Positions 16,720 through 23,851 of a stretch of 47,696 bases of DNA are shown piece after piece; positions within the stretch are counted from its first letter, which is position 1, and each line of letters begins with the position of its first letter. The stretch lies in NCBI GenBank assembly GCA_965368335.1, contig CBDUMN010000017.1, positions 1 to 47,696 on the forward strand, read 5' to 3'. The notes under the pieces were generated by a model that saw only the letters and a program-made list of their open reading frames with translations, searched no databases and was not told the origin of the DNA. The stretch comes from CBDUMN01 sp965368335. Its GTDB lineage: Bacteria; Pseudomonadota; Alphaproteobacteria; Rhodospirillales; JAPHRK01. Position numbers and translations under genes: made by a program.

Positions 16720-17123
16720 AACCCATGTTCTTAGCGTTTGCCGTGGTCCTGGCATTCGCCCCAAACCAACCTGCTAGCGCATCCCCGCTTCTCGACCAAT
16801 ACGCCCAGCAGGCAAAATCGGACTCTCCCGATTTTAAAGAATTCACGGCAGAGCGCGGCCGGGATTTGTTCTTATCACGCCACAACACGGGGAAGCCGGA
16901 AACGCCATCCTGCACGTCCTGCCACACGGAAAGCCCCCTCAAGGCAGGCCTGACCAGGGCGGGAAAAACCATTGCCCCTCTGGCCGCTTCGGCTTCCTCA
17001 AACCGCTACACGGACCCTGCGAAGGTGGAAAAATGGTTCCGTCGCAATTGCAATAGCGTCTTGGGGCGGGCCTGCACGGCGCGTGAAAAAGGCGACTTCA
17101 TCACCTTCATGCTGACCCAATAA
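16716..17123 (+). CDS. shp: SHP-type (DUF1924) monoheme cytochrome c
   Basis: A 135-residue exported c-type cytochrome. A signal peptide (cleavage near ASA-SP, residue 23) is followed by one haem site CTSCH at 66-70 and the family segment KWFRRNCNSVLGR at 106-118. SHP, first known from Rhodobacter sphaeroides, has His/Asn haem ligation and binds oxygen or NO; the asparagine near 111-113 is the natural candidate here, by inference. SHP genes are typically linked to a diheme cytochrome c and a cytochrome b561, exactly as here. The start overlaps the preceding stop (ATGA), so the genes are coupled. Confidence 0.8.
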   Translation: MKPMFLAFAVVLAFAPNQPASASPLLDQYAQQAKSDSPDFKEFTAERGRDLFLSRHNTGKPETPSCTSCHTESPLKAGLTRAGKTIAPLAASASSNRYTDPAKVEKWFRRNCNSVLGRACTAREKGDFITFMLTQ

Positions 17124-17144
17124 CCATCCAATTCGGAGACCGTC

Positions 17145-17618
17145 ATGTCTTTCAAAAGCAAACTGCCCTTAGGCCTCGCCCTCATCGCCCTTTCAATCGC
17201 CCAGGCGCAAGCTGACGAGCGATACCGCCCCGTCGATGACAAAATGGTGATCGACGAATGCGGCGCCTGCCACATGGCTTTCCAACCCCAAATGCTGCCC
17301 AAGCGCTCCTGGGAGAAAATCATGGCGACCCTGCCCAATCATTTCGGCGAAGACGCCTCTCTCAGCGCCGAAAAGAGCAAGTATATTCTTAACTATCATT
17401 TAGAAAACGCCTCCGACTCCGGCTGGTGGAGCGGTAAGTTTCTGCGCGGCGTCAAGGATAGCTGGACCCCCATGCGAATCACCGACATTCCCTATTGGAT
17501 TCGTGAACACAACGAGGAAGTTCCCGCCTATGCCTGGAACGACCCGAGAGTTAAAACAAAAGCCAATTGTCTCGCCTGCCACCCGCGGGCTAAAAATGGC
17601 GACTATGACGACGATTAA
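17145..17618 (+). CDS. dhc: Diheme cytochrome c (DHC), electron donor to SHP
   Basis: A 157-residue exported protein with a signal peptide ending near AQA (residue 23) and two haem sites, CGACH at 39-43 and CLACH at 142-146. Its segments KRSWEKIMATLPNHFGEDASL and TPMRITDIPYW...HNEE match the C-terminal domain of the b561 fusion upstream, so the operon contains two DHC modules. In known systems DHC passes electrons to SHP. It lies 21 bp after shp and 42 bp before the regulator gene. Confidence 0.82.
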   Translation: MSFKSKLPLGLALIALSIAQAQADERYRPVDDKMVIDECGACHMAFQPQMLPKRSWEKIMATLPNHFGEDASLSAEKSKYILNYHLENASDSGWWSGKFLRGVKDSWTPMRITDIPYWIREHNEEVPAYAWNDPRVKTKANCLACHPRAKNGDYDDD

Positions 17619-17660
17619 AGCAAGCAGCGGCACTTGGGCGGCGCGAAGGGGAAGACAGAA

Positions 17661-18173
17661 ATGAACAACGCCGGAACTGAGCGATTTCAATTAAAGTCTC
17701 TAATTTTCTCCTTCATCGTCATGGCGATTTGCGAGTCGTTCTTTTTGATCGACGTGGCAGCCGATGTGCTGCGCATCGATATCAACACGACTTGGTTCGG
17801 GCATGAACATATCGAGCTGATATCCGTAGTCGCCCTGGCCGTCGCCCTGGTCGTTATCGGCCGTCAAATCGTTCATCTGTTGAAAGAACACCGACAGGCG
17901 AAAGCCTCCGTCCAGGTCGCCTCGGGCGAACTGCTCGACGTCATCAACCGTCATTTCAACGAGTGGAATTTTTCACCGTCCGAACGGGACGTGGCGTTGC
18001 TTTTAATCAAAGGAATGTCGACCCAGGAGATCGCAGACCTCCGGGACACCAAGACTGGCACCGTCAAAAGCCAAAGCAGCGCCATCTATCAAAAAGCCAA
18101 GGTCCGCGGCCGCAACGAGCTGGTCGCCTTTTTCGTCGAAGACCTTCTGGCCGGCGAACGGATGATTAAGTAA
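17661..18173 (+). CDS. Membrane-anchored LuxR-type HTH regulator
   Basis: A 170-residue protein with two hydrophobic helices (about 12-32 and 50-72) and a C-terminal LuxR-type helix-turn-helix (about 104-160: FSPSERDVALLLIKGMSTQEIADL...GTVKSQSSAIYQKAKV). It lacks a receiver domain, so the signal may be sensed in the membrane or the short periplasmic loop between helices. It lies 42 bp after dhc in the same direction and may regulate the haem operon in response to its redox state; that is inference. The ATG at 17661 is chosen over 17634 because AAGGGGAAG precedes it. Codons 145 to the stop are part of the 97-bp direct repeat. Confidence 0.78.
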   Translation: MNNAGTERFQLKSLIFSFIVMAICESFFLIDVAADVLRIDINTTWFGHEHIELISVVALAVALVVIGRQIVHLLKEHRQAKASVQVASGELLDVINRHFNEWNFSPSERDVALLLIKGMSTQEIADLRDTKTGTVKSQSSAIYQKAKVRGRNELVAFFVEDLLAGERMIK

Positions 18174-18189
18174 CGAATACTTGGTTGCG
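18093..18189 (+). repeat. Direct repeat, left copy (3' end of the LuxR-type gene)
   Basis: This 97-bp segment covers codons 145-170, the stop and 16 bp beyond. It recurs at 19759-19855 with 94 of 97 bases identical. The offset is 1666 bp. Confidence 0.95.
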
Positions 18190-18501
18190 TTACGGCATAA
18201 CTCGAACTCTTTCCCCTAATCTGAGCTACTAAGAATCTGGATTTCGTTATATGACATGTGGCCTCACCCCAAGCGGACCGCACGACTACAAGCTCGGGGT
18301 AGAGAGCAGCCATAAAGCCGTTTATATTCCAAGCTGCAACACGCAAGACCATTATCCCACCGCCAGGGGTCAAACACCAAAAAAGCAAAGAGACAAAACA
18401 CCCGCCGAAGCATTTTTCGAAAATCTCAGGTGTTGCACTTGATTTGAGAATCCAGCGCCCTTAATCAGGTCGCCCTTTCAGAGCACCAATCGCCATCGAA
18501 A
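18190..18501. other. Non-coding left part of the repeat-flanked islet
   Basis: About 310 bp between the left repeat and the methyltransferase-like gene. A 63-codon open frame from 18251 has no ribosome binding site and unusual composition, and I do not support it as a gene. The segment presumably contains the promoter of the downstream gene, but no clear -35/-10 pair stands out. Confidence 0.5.
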
Positions 18502-19752
18502 ATGAAACATTTAAATTGCCTACTTGAAAAACACTTTTCTGAATATGCCACTTCAAGCATCGCGGCTTATGATGAAATCGCTTCATTTTTAGCTTTCGAT
18601 CCTGTCGAGGGGTTACGTAGCTTTTCTGAAAACTCGGAGGCATACATTCTGCCGGAGGGCTTCAAGCATGCAATGTGGGCATATGGCGCCTACCTTCTGG
18701 ATGATCTAGAATCGGCCATTAGACTGGCCAGTGTCGCTCGACAATATGAACCGGAATCAGCATTCATAGTTGAAACACTTGCCCGGTACCTTACGATTTC
18801 AAAAGGGGCAAATGCTGGACTTTCCTTTATTCATTCTGTTCCACAGGTCGCCAAAAAATCAGATCGGGTGCTTGGTCGTCTGATTGGTCTCTTGGCAGCG
18901 CAAGGGCGCGATGCGGAAGCCAATAGTTTGATCCCCTTGATGGCTAATTTTTTACCCGAGAAATTTCAGGAACGGGTCAAAGATGGCATAGAGCGTTTTG
19001 ACAAATTCATTCTCATGAATTCCACCGAACGCGAAACGTACGGTCAGGGAATTGTTGATACATACTCCTATGAAGAGAACCAAAAATCAGGCTGGAAAAC
19101 CTACCAGAAGGAATACTCTCGGGAAAAAAGCTACTTTGAAAATGATACAATGCATTTGGCGGGAATTATTCGAGAAGAGGTTAAAGCCGCTATCGAACAA
19201 ATTGCACCAAAGCAAATCATTAACTTTGGAACCCTTTACGGAGGGTTAGAAGTTGATTTGGCGATGGATTTTCCAGATTTAATGGTCATTGGCTATGACC
19301 GCTCCCCTGTAGCAAAAAAGCTTAATGAAAAGAAATTTAGACAAAAAAATCTGAGGTTTCTTGATGGGGATTATAAAGATGCAGTGGCTCCGTACTTAAC
19401 CGACAGCCCCTCATTTCTCTATCATAGCCGGACAACAGTCCTCATGTTCCCTGATCAGATCGTAGAATTTTATAAGTGTTGCTCAGATATGGGAATCACG
19501 CGAATTGCTGTGATTGAAGGGCTAACTTATAGCGAGAGTACATATGCGCTCCCGTCTTTTACCGGATCGAACCGACAGACAATCCCCTCCGGCGGGCACA
19601 TGATGCTGCACAACTATGACTACTACTTAGAAAATGCTGGATATCGTATTGAAAGAAAACGCAGAGTCCCTATGACCTGCCATCCCCGACATACTTGGCC
19701 AGGCAAACACTATAGTTTCGTGATAGAAGTAATTATTGCAGAGTTGCAATAA
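18502..19752 (+). CDS. Putative SAM-dependent methyltransferase-like protein with helical repeat N-terminus
   Basis: A 416-residue protein that I cannot assign to a named family. The N-terminal half (about 1-170) is helical with TPR-like character (DDLESAIRLASVARQYEPESAFIVETLARYL). From about 235, IINFGTLYGGLEVDLAMDFP then VIGYDRSPVAKKLNEKKF and LRFLDGDYKD resemble motifs I-III of class I SAM-dependent methyltransferases, with FLYHSRTTVLMFPDQ and a late CHPRHTWPGKHYSF segment. The substrate could be a sugar or small molecule. It is clearly AT-richer than its neighbours and is bracketed by 97-bp direct repeats, pointing to acquisition by transfer. No strong ribosome binding site precedes the ATG. 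Confidence 0.6.
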   Translation: MKHLNCLLEKHFSEYATSSIAAYDEIASFLAFDPVEGLRSFSENSEAYILPEGFKHAMWAYGAYLLDDLESAIRLASVARQYEPESAFIVETLARYLTISKGANAGLSFIHSVPQVAKKSDRVLGRLIGLLAAQGRDAEANSLIPLMANFLPEKFQERVKDGIERFDKFILMNSTERETYGQGIVDTYSYEENQKSGWKTYQKEYSREKSYFENDTMHLAGIIREEVKAAIEQIAPKQIINFGTLYGGLEVDLAMDFPDLMVIGYDRSPVAKKLNEKKFRQKNLRFLDGDYKDAVAPYLTDSPSFLYHSRTTVLMFPDQIVEFYKCCSDMGITRIAVIEGLTYSESTYALPSFTGSNRQTIPSGGHMMLHNYDYYLENAGYRIERKRRVPMTCHPRHTWPGKHYSFVIEVIIAELQ

Positions 19753-19758
19753 TCTGAC

Positions 19759-19855
19759 AAAGCCAAGGTCCGCGACCGCAACGAACTGGTCGCCTTTTTC
19801 GTCGAAGACCTTCTGGCCGGCGAACGGATGATTAAGTGACGAATACTTGGTTGCG
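19759..19855 (+). pseudogene. Direct repeat, right copy: detached 3' fragment of the LuxR-type gene
   Basis: The sequence encodes the last 26 codons of the regulator with one amino-acid change (Gly to Asp), one silent change and a TGA instead of TAA stop, without an upstream reading frame. It ends exactly one base before the stop codon of the convergent Crp/Fnr gene. The preserved reading frame suggests it was recently part of an intact gene. Confidence 0.85.
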
Positions 19856-20512
19856 CTATTTGCCGCCTGTCCCGCTCCTATAATTGACCACGGCGTTGAG
19901 GCCCGGTTTGTCGAGGAGAATCACCCGTCCTCGGCCCGACTCGATGAGATTGCGGTAGGAAAACTGGACCATCAACCGGCCGACCACTTCACGGCTGGTG
20001 CCGATTTCGGAAGCGATTTCCTGCTGCGTGTTATAGACCACCCCATCGCTTTTCGCCCGGGTCAGGAGATAGCTGGCCAACCGTTGATCGAGGGTATAGG
20101 CATGGCGGACCTCAAGCTCGGTCATCAGCCCGAAAACGGCGGACGACAGGGCGCGCATGGTAATGTCCTGAACGGCGGCCTCGCCGCTAAACAATTGCCG
20201 GTAGACCACGCCGGGCAAAACGCCGATTGTCGTATCTTCCTTGGCCTCGACCCAGGCCGGGTAGAGAATATCGTTGAACAAACTATTGAGCGCCAGAACG
20301 CAGGTATCGCCGACAGCCATGCGATAAAGCGTCGCCTCCTTGCCATCCGGGCTCAGGGTGAAGACGCGCAATGCGCCGCTCAACACGAAATAAGCCCCCG
20401 ACACGCTATCGCCTTTATCGATCACCGCATCGCCCTTGGCGAACGACTTGCGGATCAAATGCTGGGTAAAGATATGGCGGCCCGTTTCACTCAGGTTTTC
20501 GATGAACTCCAT
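19856..20512 (-). CDS. Crp/Fnr-family transcriptional regulator
   Basis: A 218-residue regulator. Residues 1-120 are a cyclic-nucleotide-binding-type beta-roll (FAKGDAVIDKGDSVSGAYFVLSG), then a dimer helix and a C-terminal winged helix-turn-helix (TQQEIASEIGTSREVVGRLM). The recognition helix SREVVGR shares the R-E-x-x-G-R pattern of CRP rather than the E-x-x-S-R of FNR. There is no FNR-type cysteine cluster, only one cysteine near the end of the beta-roll (GDTCVLAL), which could be a redox or sulfur sensor. The ATG at 20512 has GGAAGG 8 nt upstream; 22 earlier codons are open but unlikely. Three TGTAN-N6-CTACA dyads before nearby genes (21787, 23201, 23762) are its likely targets. Confidence 0.85.
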   Translation of the reverse strand: MEFIENLSETGRHIFTQHLIRKSFAKGDAVIDKGDSVSGAYFVLSGALRVFTLSPDGKEATLYRMAVGDTCVLALNSLFNDILYPAWVEAKEDTTIGVLPGVVYRQLFSGEAAVQDITMRALSSAVFGLMTELEVRHAYTLDQRLASYLLTRAKSDGVVYNTQQEIASEIGTSREVVGRLMVQFSYRNLIESGRGRVILLDKPGLNAVVNYRSGTGGK

Positions 20513-20653
20513 CGTATAGCCTTCCCTCTTAAAAGCCCCCATCGACGCAAACCACAGGCTGGGCAGACGTATTGTCACCTTTCCTGGGCTGGCGTCAACG
20601 GGAGGAGACCGACCCGGTTATCGGGGGGCGCAACCGGATCGGTCATATTGTTA

Positions 20654-21376
20654 TCAGTTCAAGGCTTTGGTCGCCTGGGCAGTGGTCAAAACGCCATTGG
20701 CGATCATGCCGTAGTTGACCAGGGCCGCCTGATAGGCTTCCTCGCCCGGCGCGGCCACGGCGTCTTTCACCACATAGACCTTAAAGCCGTTTTCCATCAG
20801 CGCCCGCATGTGCGAGTCGACGCAAAGATTGGCCACCAGACCGCCCAGCAGGACCGTATTGATGCCACGAGAGCGCAACTGATAGATCAGGTCGTTGCTT
20901 TCCGGCCCATACATCTTGTGGGGCGCGACGACGACGGTTTTGCCGTCCTTGATGTACTTCTTATAGGGCTCGTAAAAATCGGCCCCCGTTCCCTCGAATT
21001 TCTCAGGATCGAGTGAATCGCTGTAAAGGGCCTTCATATCCAACAGTTGACGCTGCAATGCGCCCGCGTTGGACCAATCGATATCGAGCTTGGTGTAGAC
21101 CAACGGATCGACGGCCAGGGTCATGTTTTTCGATTTCGCCGCCTGCATCAAGGTTTCGATATTCTTGATCGTCCCGAGTTTTTTCATGTTCGGCGCAACC
21201 AGCCCGTAGAGCTTACCTTTTTCATCAAGGAAGTCCTTCTGCGGGTCGGTGATAACGATTGCCGTACGGGCCTTGTCGAATGCCGGAAGAGCGGTTTCAG
21301 CAGCCGAGGCAACGGAAGTCACCGTTGCGGCAACCATCGCCAAACCAACGGCAAGGGTTTTGAGAATATTTTTCAT
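20654..21376 (-). CDS. Exported isochorismatase-family cysteine hydrolase
   Basis: A 240-residue protein with a clear signal peptide (residues 1-25, ending VASA-AE), so it acts in the periplasm, which is uncommon for this family. The catalytic triad can be read as Asp44 (VITDPQKDF), Lys154 (APHKMYG) and Cys185 (VANLCVDSH), matching nicotinamidase/isochorismatase-type amidohydrolases. The GGLVANLCVDSHMR segment and the preceding conserved helix fit well. The substrate is unknown. The ATG at 21376 is preceded by AAAGGAA; a longer open frame upstream lies out of frame over the DUF4242 gene. It lies 43 bp after the DUF4242 gene and is probably co-transcribed with it. Confidence 0.85.
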   Translation of the reverse strand: MKNILKTLAVGLAMVAATVTSVASAAETALPAFDKARTAIVITDPQKDFLDEKGKLYGLVAPNMKKLGTIKNIETLMQAAKSKNMTLAVDPLVYTKLDIDWSNAGALQRQLLDMKALYSDSLDPEKFEGTGADFYEPYKKYIKDGKTVVVAPHKMYGPESNDLIYQLRSRGINTVLLGGLVANLCVDSHMRALMENGFKVYVVKDAVAAPGEEAYQAALVNYGMIANGVLTTAQATKALN

Positions 21377-21419
21377 GGGTCGTTTCCTTTTATCTATCAG
21401 GTAAAAACGTTGGTCGGGG

Positions 21420-21725
21420 TTAAGACGATTGGGGCCGGAAAAACGTATCGCCCGGCGTCGCCGTCTTGACTTCGGAAATGGAATCGAACGGTAAGGCGAC
21501 ACGTTCGTGGGCGCGGCGGATGCAGTCGGCATCGGGCGCCATGTTGAAGCAAAAGGCCTTGCCATCGTCATAGGCGACGTGGAGGCGCAGAATGACCACG
21601 TTCTCCTCCTGACAGGCCTTTTGGTATTCGGCGAAAAAGCCTTCAAACTGCTCCGGCGTTAACCCGGCCGGAAAGGTCTCTTTTTGAACGTCGTGGGTAT
21701 CGACAAAAAACTTCATCGGTTGCAT
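21420..21725 (-). CDS. DUF4242 family protein
   Basis: A 101-residue protein matching the DUF4242 pattern: MKFFVDTHDVQKETFP at the start, HVAYDDGKAFCFNMAPDADC in the middle and a helix ending in RAHERVALP. Members have a ferredoxin-like fold; some bind nickel, but no general function is known. AGGAAGGG stands 8 nt before the ATG at 21725. One of the three CTGTA/TACAG dyads lies 62 bp upstream, inside the 3' end of the peroxidase gene, suggesting this gene and the hydrolase have their own promoter. Confidence 0.7.
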   Translation of the reverse strand: MQPMKFFVDTHDVQKETFPAGLTPEQFEGFFAEYQKACQEENVVILRLHVAYDDGKAFCFNMAPDADCIRRAHERVALPFDSISEVKTATPGDTFFRPQSS

Positions 21726-21763
21726 GGGGCTAGCCCTTCCTGTGATGGTTGACGGAAGCGACC

Positions 21764-23131
21764 CTACAAAGCCCGGCGGGCCCGTTCTGTATCCTGAGCT
21801 ACAGAAGACTGCTTTTTTGTTGGAGACGAAGGACGTCCGCTTAGGGCATGGAGAAAGGCGACGATGTCGGTAATGTCTTCATCGGTGACATATTTGCTCG
21901 TTGATACGGAAAAACGGCGACGCTTGCCGTCCCATTGCAGCCTTTCCATCTCAGGCGTTTCATCAGGCGCAAGCAGTTCGGCATTAACCTGAGCACGCGC
22001 CATGATGCGAACGGCCTCACGCAAATTGTCGATTGAGCCATTGTGAAAGTAAGGGGCCGTCAAGGCGACATTGCGCAGGGAGGGTATCCGCCAGAGCCCC
22101 AGGGAAGAAGACGCCCCGCCTCGCCCTTTGTCACGATTTAACAGTGCGGCCTGATCTTCGGGCAATCTATCGGTTCGCAGATGGGCGTAAGGGCGTTGGG
22201 GACCAACCGTACTCGCCCCACTGAAATTGGGCCCGGCATGACAGCCGTCGCAGCCCAATGCGCCAAACTTGTGCATCCCCCGCTTCTGCCGTGGCGTTAG
22301 CGCCGTTTCATCTCCGGCGACAAAACGGTCATACGGCGTATCGGCGGTCACCAGGGTTCGCTCAAAGGTGGCCAAGGCCTGAGTAATGGTTTTTATACTG
22401 ATACCGGCGTCGCCGAACGCCCGCCTGAAGGCTTCCGGATAGAACGGGTCGGTCCTAACACGGGCGACGACGGCTTTGGGCGAGGGCATCGCCATCTCGA
22501 TAGGATTGAGAATTGGTCCCGCGGCCTGTTTTTCCAACGATACCGCACGACCGTCCCAGAACAGGCGTTTTTGATAGGCCGCGTTGAGCACGGTCGGCGT
22601 ATTGCGCCCGCCCACAGCCCCGCCCACACCAACCGCCACGGCCCGTCCGTCCGCCCCACCATGGTTCTCCAAATCATGGCAGGACGCACAGGAAACCGTT
22701 CGGTCGAGCGACAGGTTGGTATCGTTAAACAGGCGTTTCCCCAAGGCGATTTTCGCCTCCGTGATCGGGTTGTCCTGCGGCGAAGGTGGGGTTTTCGGCA
22801 AAGCCTCCCAGCTTTTGACGATCGCTTTACCGGATGGCCGCACTACCGGGCCGGACTTTTCGGCAAAAAACTGCGTTTCGCCAACCAAAAGCGGCGAGAC
22901 AGTTTTTTCGGGAAAGGACGAAACGATAAAGATAATCATCATCTTAATGCAGAAGGCGATGACGCCGATACCCAAAGCGCCGCCCAGAAAAAATCGCCCG
23001 CCGCCCGCAAGCAAATCGTCAGAGGCCTCCACGGGAAACAGGTCGCGCCGGACGATCATCAAGAGGGCCGTCAAGCCAGCCAAGGCAGCGACACCTCCTG
23101 CAATCCAGAACATCTCGAGATTAGCCGTCAT
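21764..23131 (-). CDS. Diheme cytochrome c peroxidase family protein with N-terminal membrane helices
   Basis: A 455-residue CCP/MauG-family protein. Two hydrophobic helices (about 8-26 and 47-71) anchor it, unlike classical soluble peroxidases. The two haem sites are CASCH at 148-152 and CDGCH at 294-298. Between and after them stand NTPTVLNAAYQKRLFWDGRA and IPSLRNVALTAPYFHNGSI, typical of the family. It probably reduces hydrogen peroxide in the periplasm, or acts as a MauG-type oxidase. A CTGTA/TACAG dyad 70 bp before the start suggests control by the nearby Crp/Fnr regulator. Confidence 0.88.
   Translation of the reverse strand: MTANLEMFWIAGGVAALAGLTALLMIVRRDLFPVEASDDLLAGGGRFFLGGALGIGVIAFCIKMMIIFIVSSFPEKTVSPLLVGETQFFAEKSGPVVRPSGKAIVKSWEALPKTPPSPQDNPITEAKIALGKRLFNDTNLSLDRTVSCASCHDLENHGGADGRAVAVGVGGAVGGRNTPTVLNAAYQKRLFWDGRAVSLEKQAAGPILNPIEMAMPSPKAVVARVRTDPFYPEAFRRAFGDAGISIKTITQALATFERTLVTADTPYDRFVAGDETALTPRQKRGMHKFGALGCDGCHAGPNFSGASTVGPQRPYAHLRTDRLPEDQAALLNRDKGRGGASSSLGLWRIPSLRNVALTAPYFHNGSIDNLREAVRIMARAQVNAELLAPDETPEMERLQWDGKRRRFSVSTSKYVTDEDITDIVAFLHALSGRPSSPTKKQSSVAQDTERARRAL
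21787..21804. promoter_or_regulatory. Operator-like dyad 1 (before DUF4242/hydrolase genes)
   Basis: CTGTATCCTGAGCTACAG, fitting TGTAN-N6-CTACA, with its near edge 62 bp from the start of the DUF4242 gene. It lies inside the last codons of the peroxidase gene and shares the central CCTGAG with dyad 3. Confidence 0.65.
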
Positions 23132-23200
23132 GGAACCATCCTCCTTGGCAAACAGTCTTAATAAACAGGGAGAACAGCTAAGCCGCGCCTGGCTCTAAGT

Positions 23201-23218
23201 CTGTAACATTGGCTACAG
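23201..23218. promoter_or_regulatory. Operator-like dyad 2 (before peroxidase gene)
   Basis: CTGTAACATTGGCTACAG, fitting TGTAN-N6-CTACA, 70 bp before the peroxidase start and overlapping the stop codon of the upstream membrane-protein gene. Confidence 0.65.
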
Positions 23219-23704
23219 GCTGGAGACGGAGGGACCTCTTTTTGTCTGCATATTTTGATGGATCAGCCATGCCCAGACCGCACAAACCATATACATGGGG
23301 CCAATTCGGCTCAGCACCGTCACGACGATATTGTCGATCTCCAGAACAATCGGACGAATGGCGAGGGTGAACAGAATGACAGCCAAAGCCGCGGGGCCCG
23401 CGACCCAAAACGCCGCAATCAAAACCGAACGAACATCCCGCCAGCCAATCTGGCCCCATCGAGGCCAAGCCAGGCCATAGCGATGCAGGCCACAGGCTTC
23501 ACCCTGAAAAGTCCATTGAACCGAGACCATGAAAGAAACCAACAAGGTGAGGTTGACGGCATCAAACGGAAAGCGGAGCGGAACGCCCAGCGGACAGCCA
23601 ACCGACATGACAACGACGGATAGCAACAGAGGCGTCAATCCCTGGCGGACGATCCAGCCCATACGCCATATATTTTGAGAAAAATGAAAATCGGGAACGG
23701 ACAT
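23213..23704 (-). CDS. Membrane protein of unknown function
   Basis: A 163-residue protein with about four hydrophobic segments (near residues 22-40, 47-63, 92-115 and 125-150) and a tryptophan-rich N-terminus. I do not recognise the family. A central loop, QGEACGLHRYGLAWPRWGQI, may be functional. AAAGGAAATCC precedes the ATG at 23704. It lies directly upstream of the peroxidase gene and has its own CTGTA/TACAG dyad 58 bp upstream, so it probably belongs to the same regulon. Confidence 0.7.
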   Translation of the reverse strand: MSVPDFHFSQNIWRMGWIVRQGLTPLLLSVVVMSVGCPLGVPLRFPFDAVNLTLLVSFMVSVQWTFQGEACGLHRYGLAWPRWGQIGWRDVRSVLIAAFWVAGPAALAVILFTLAIRPIVLEIDNIVVTVLSRIGPMYMVCAVWAWLIHQNMQTKRGPSVSSL

Positions 23705-23761
23705 CGGATTTCCTTTGCTAAAAACCAATGCCCTATTTCAGCCATTTCCGTCTTGCCGCTT

Positions 23762-23779
23762 CTGTAGCCTGAGCTACAG
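23762..23779. promoter_or_regulatory. Operator-like dyad 3 (before membrane-protein gene)
   Basis: CTGTAGCCTGAGCTACAG, the most symmetrical copy: 7-bp arms CTGTAGC/GCTACAG around CTGA. It lies 58 bp before the membrane-protein start. Confidence 0.7.
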
Positions 23780-23851
23780 GCCCCAGACACCGATGCCCCA
23801 GAAGAGGGTAAAGACCGACCGCGAGAACCTGACAAACAACTGTTCTTAAGA

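Noticed and set aside
18251..18442. A 63-codon frame at the start of the islet
   Set aside because: No ribosome binding site, no recognisable domain and irregular composition.
19847..21016. A 389-codon plus-strand frame across the Crp/Fnr and hydrolase genes
   Set aside because: It spans two recognisable minus-strand genes and has no family features.
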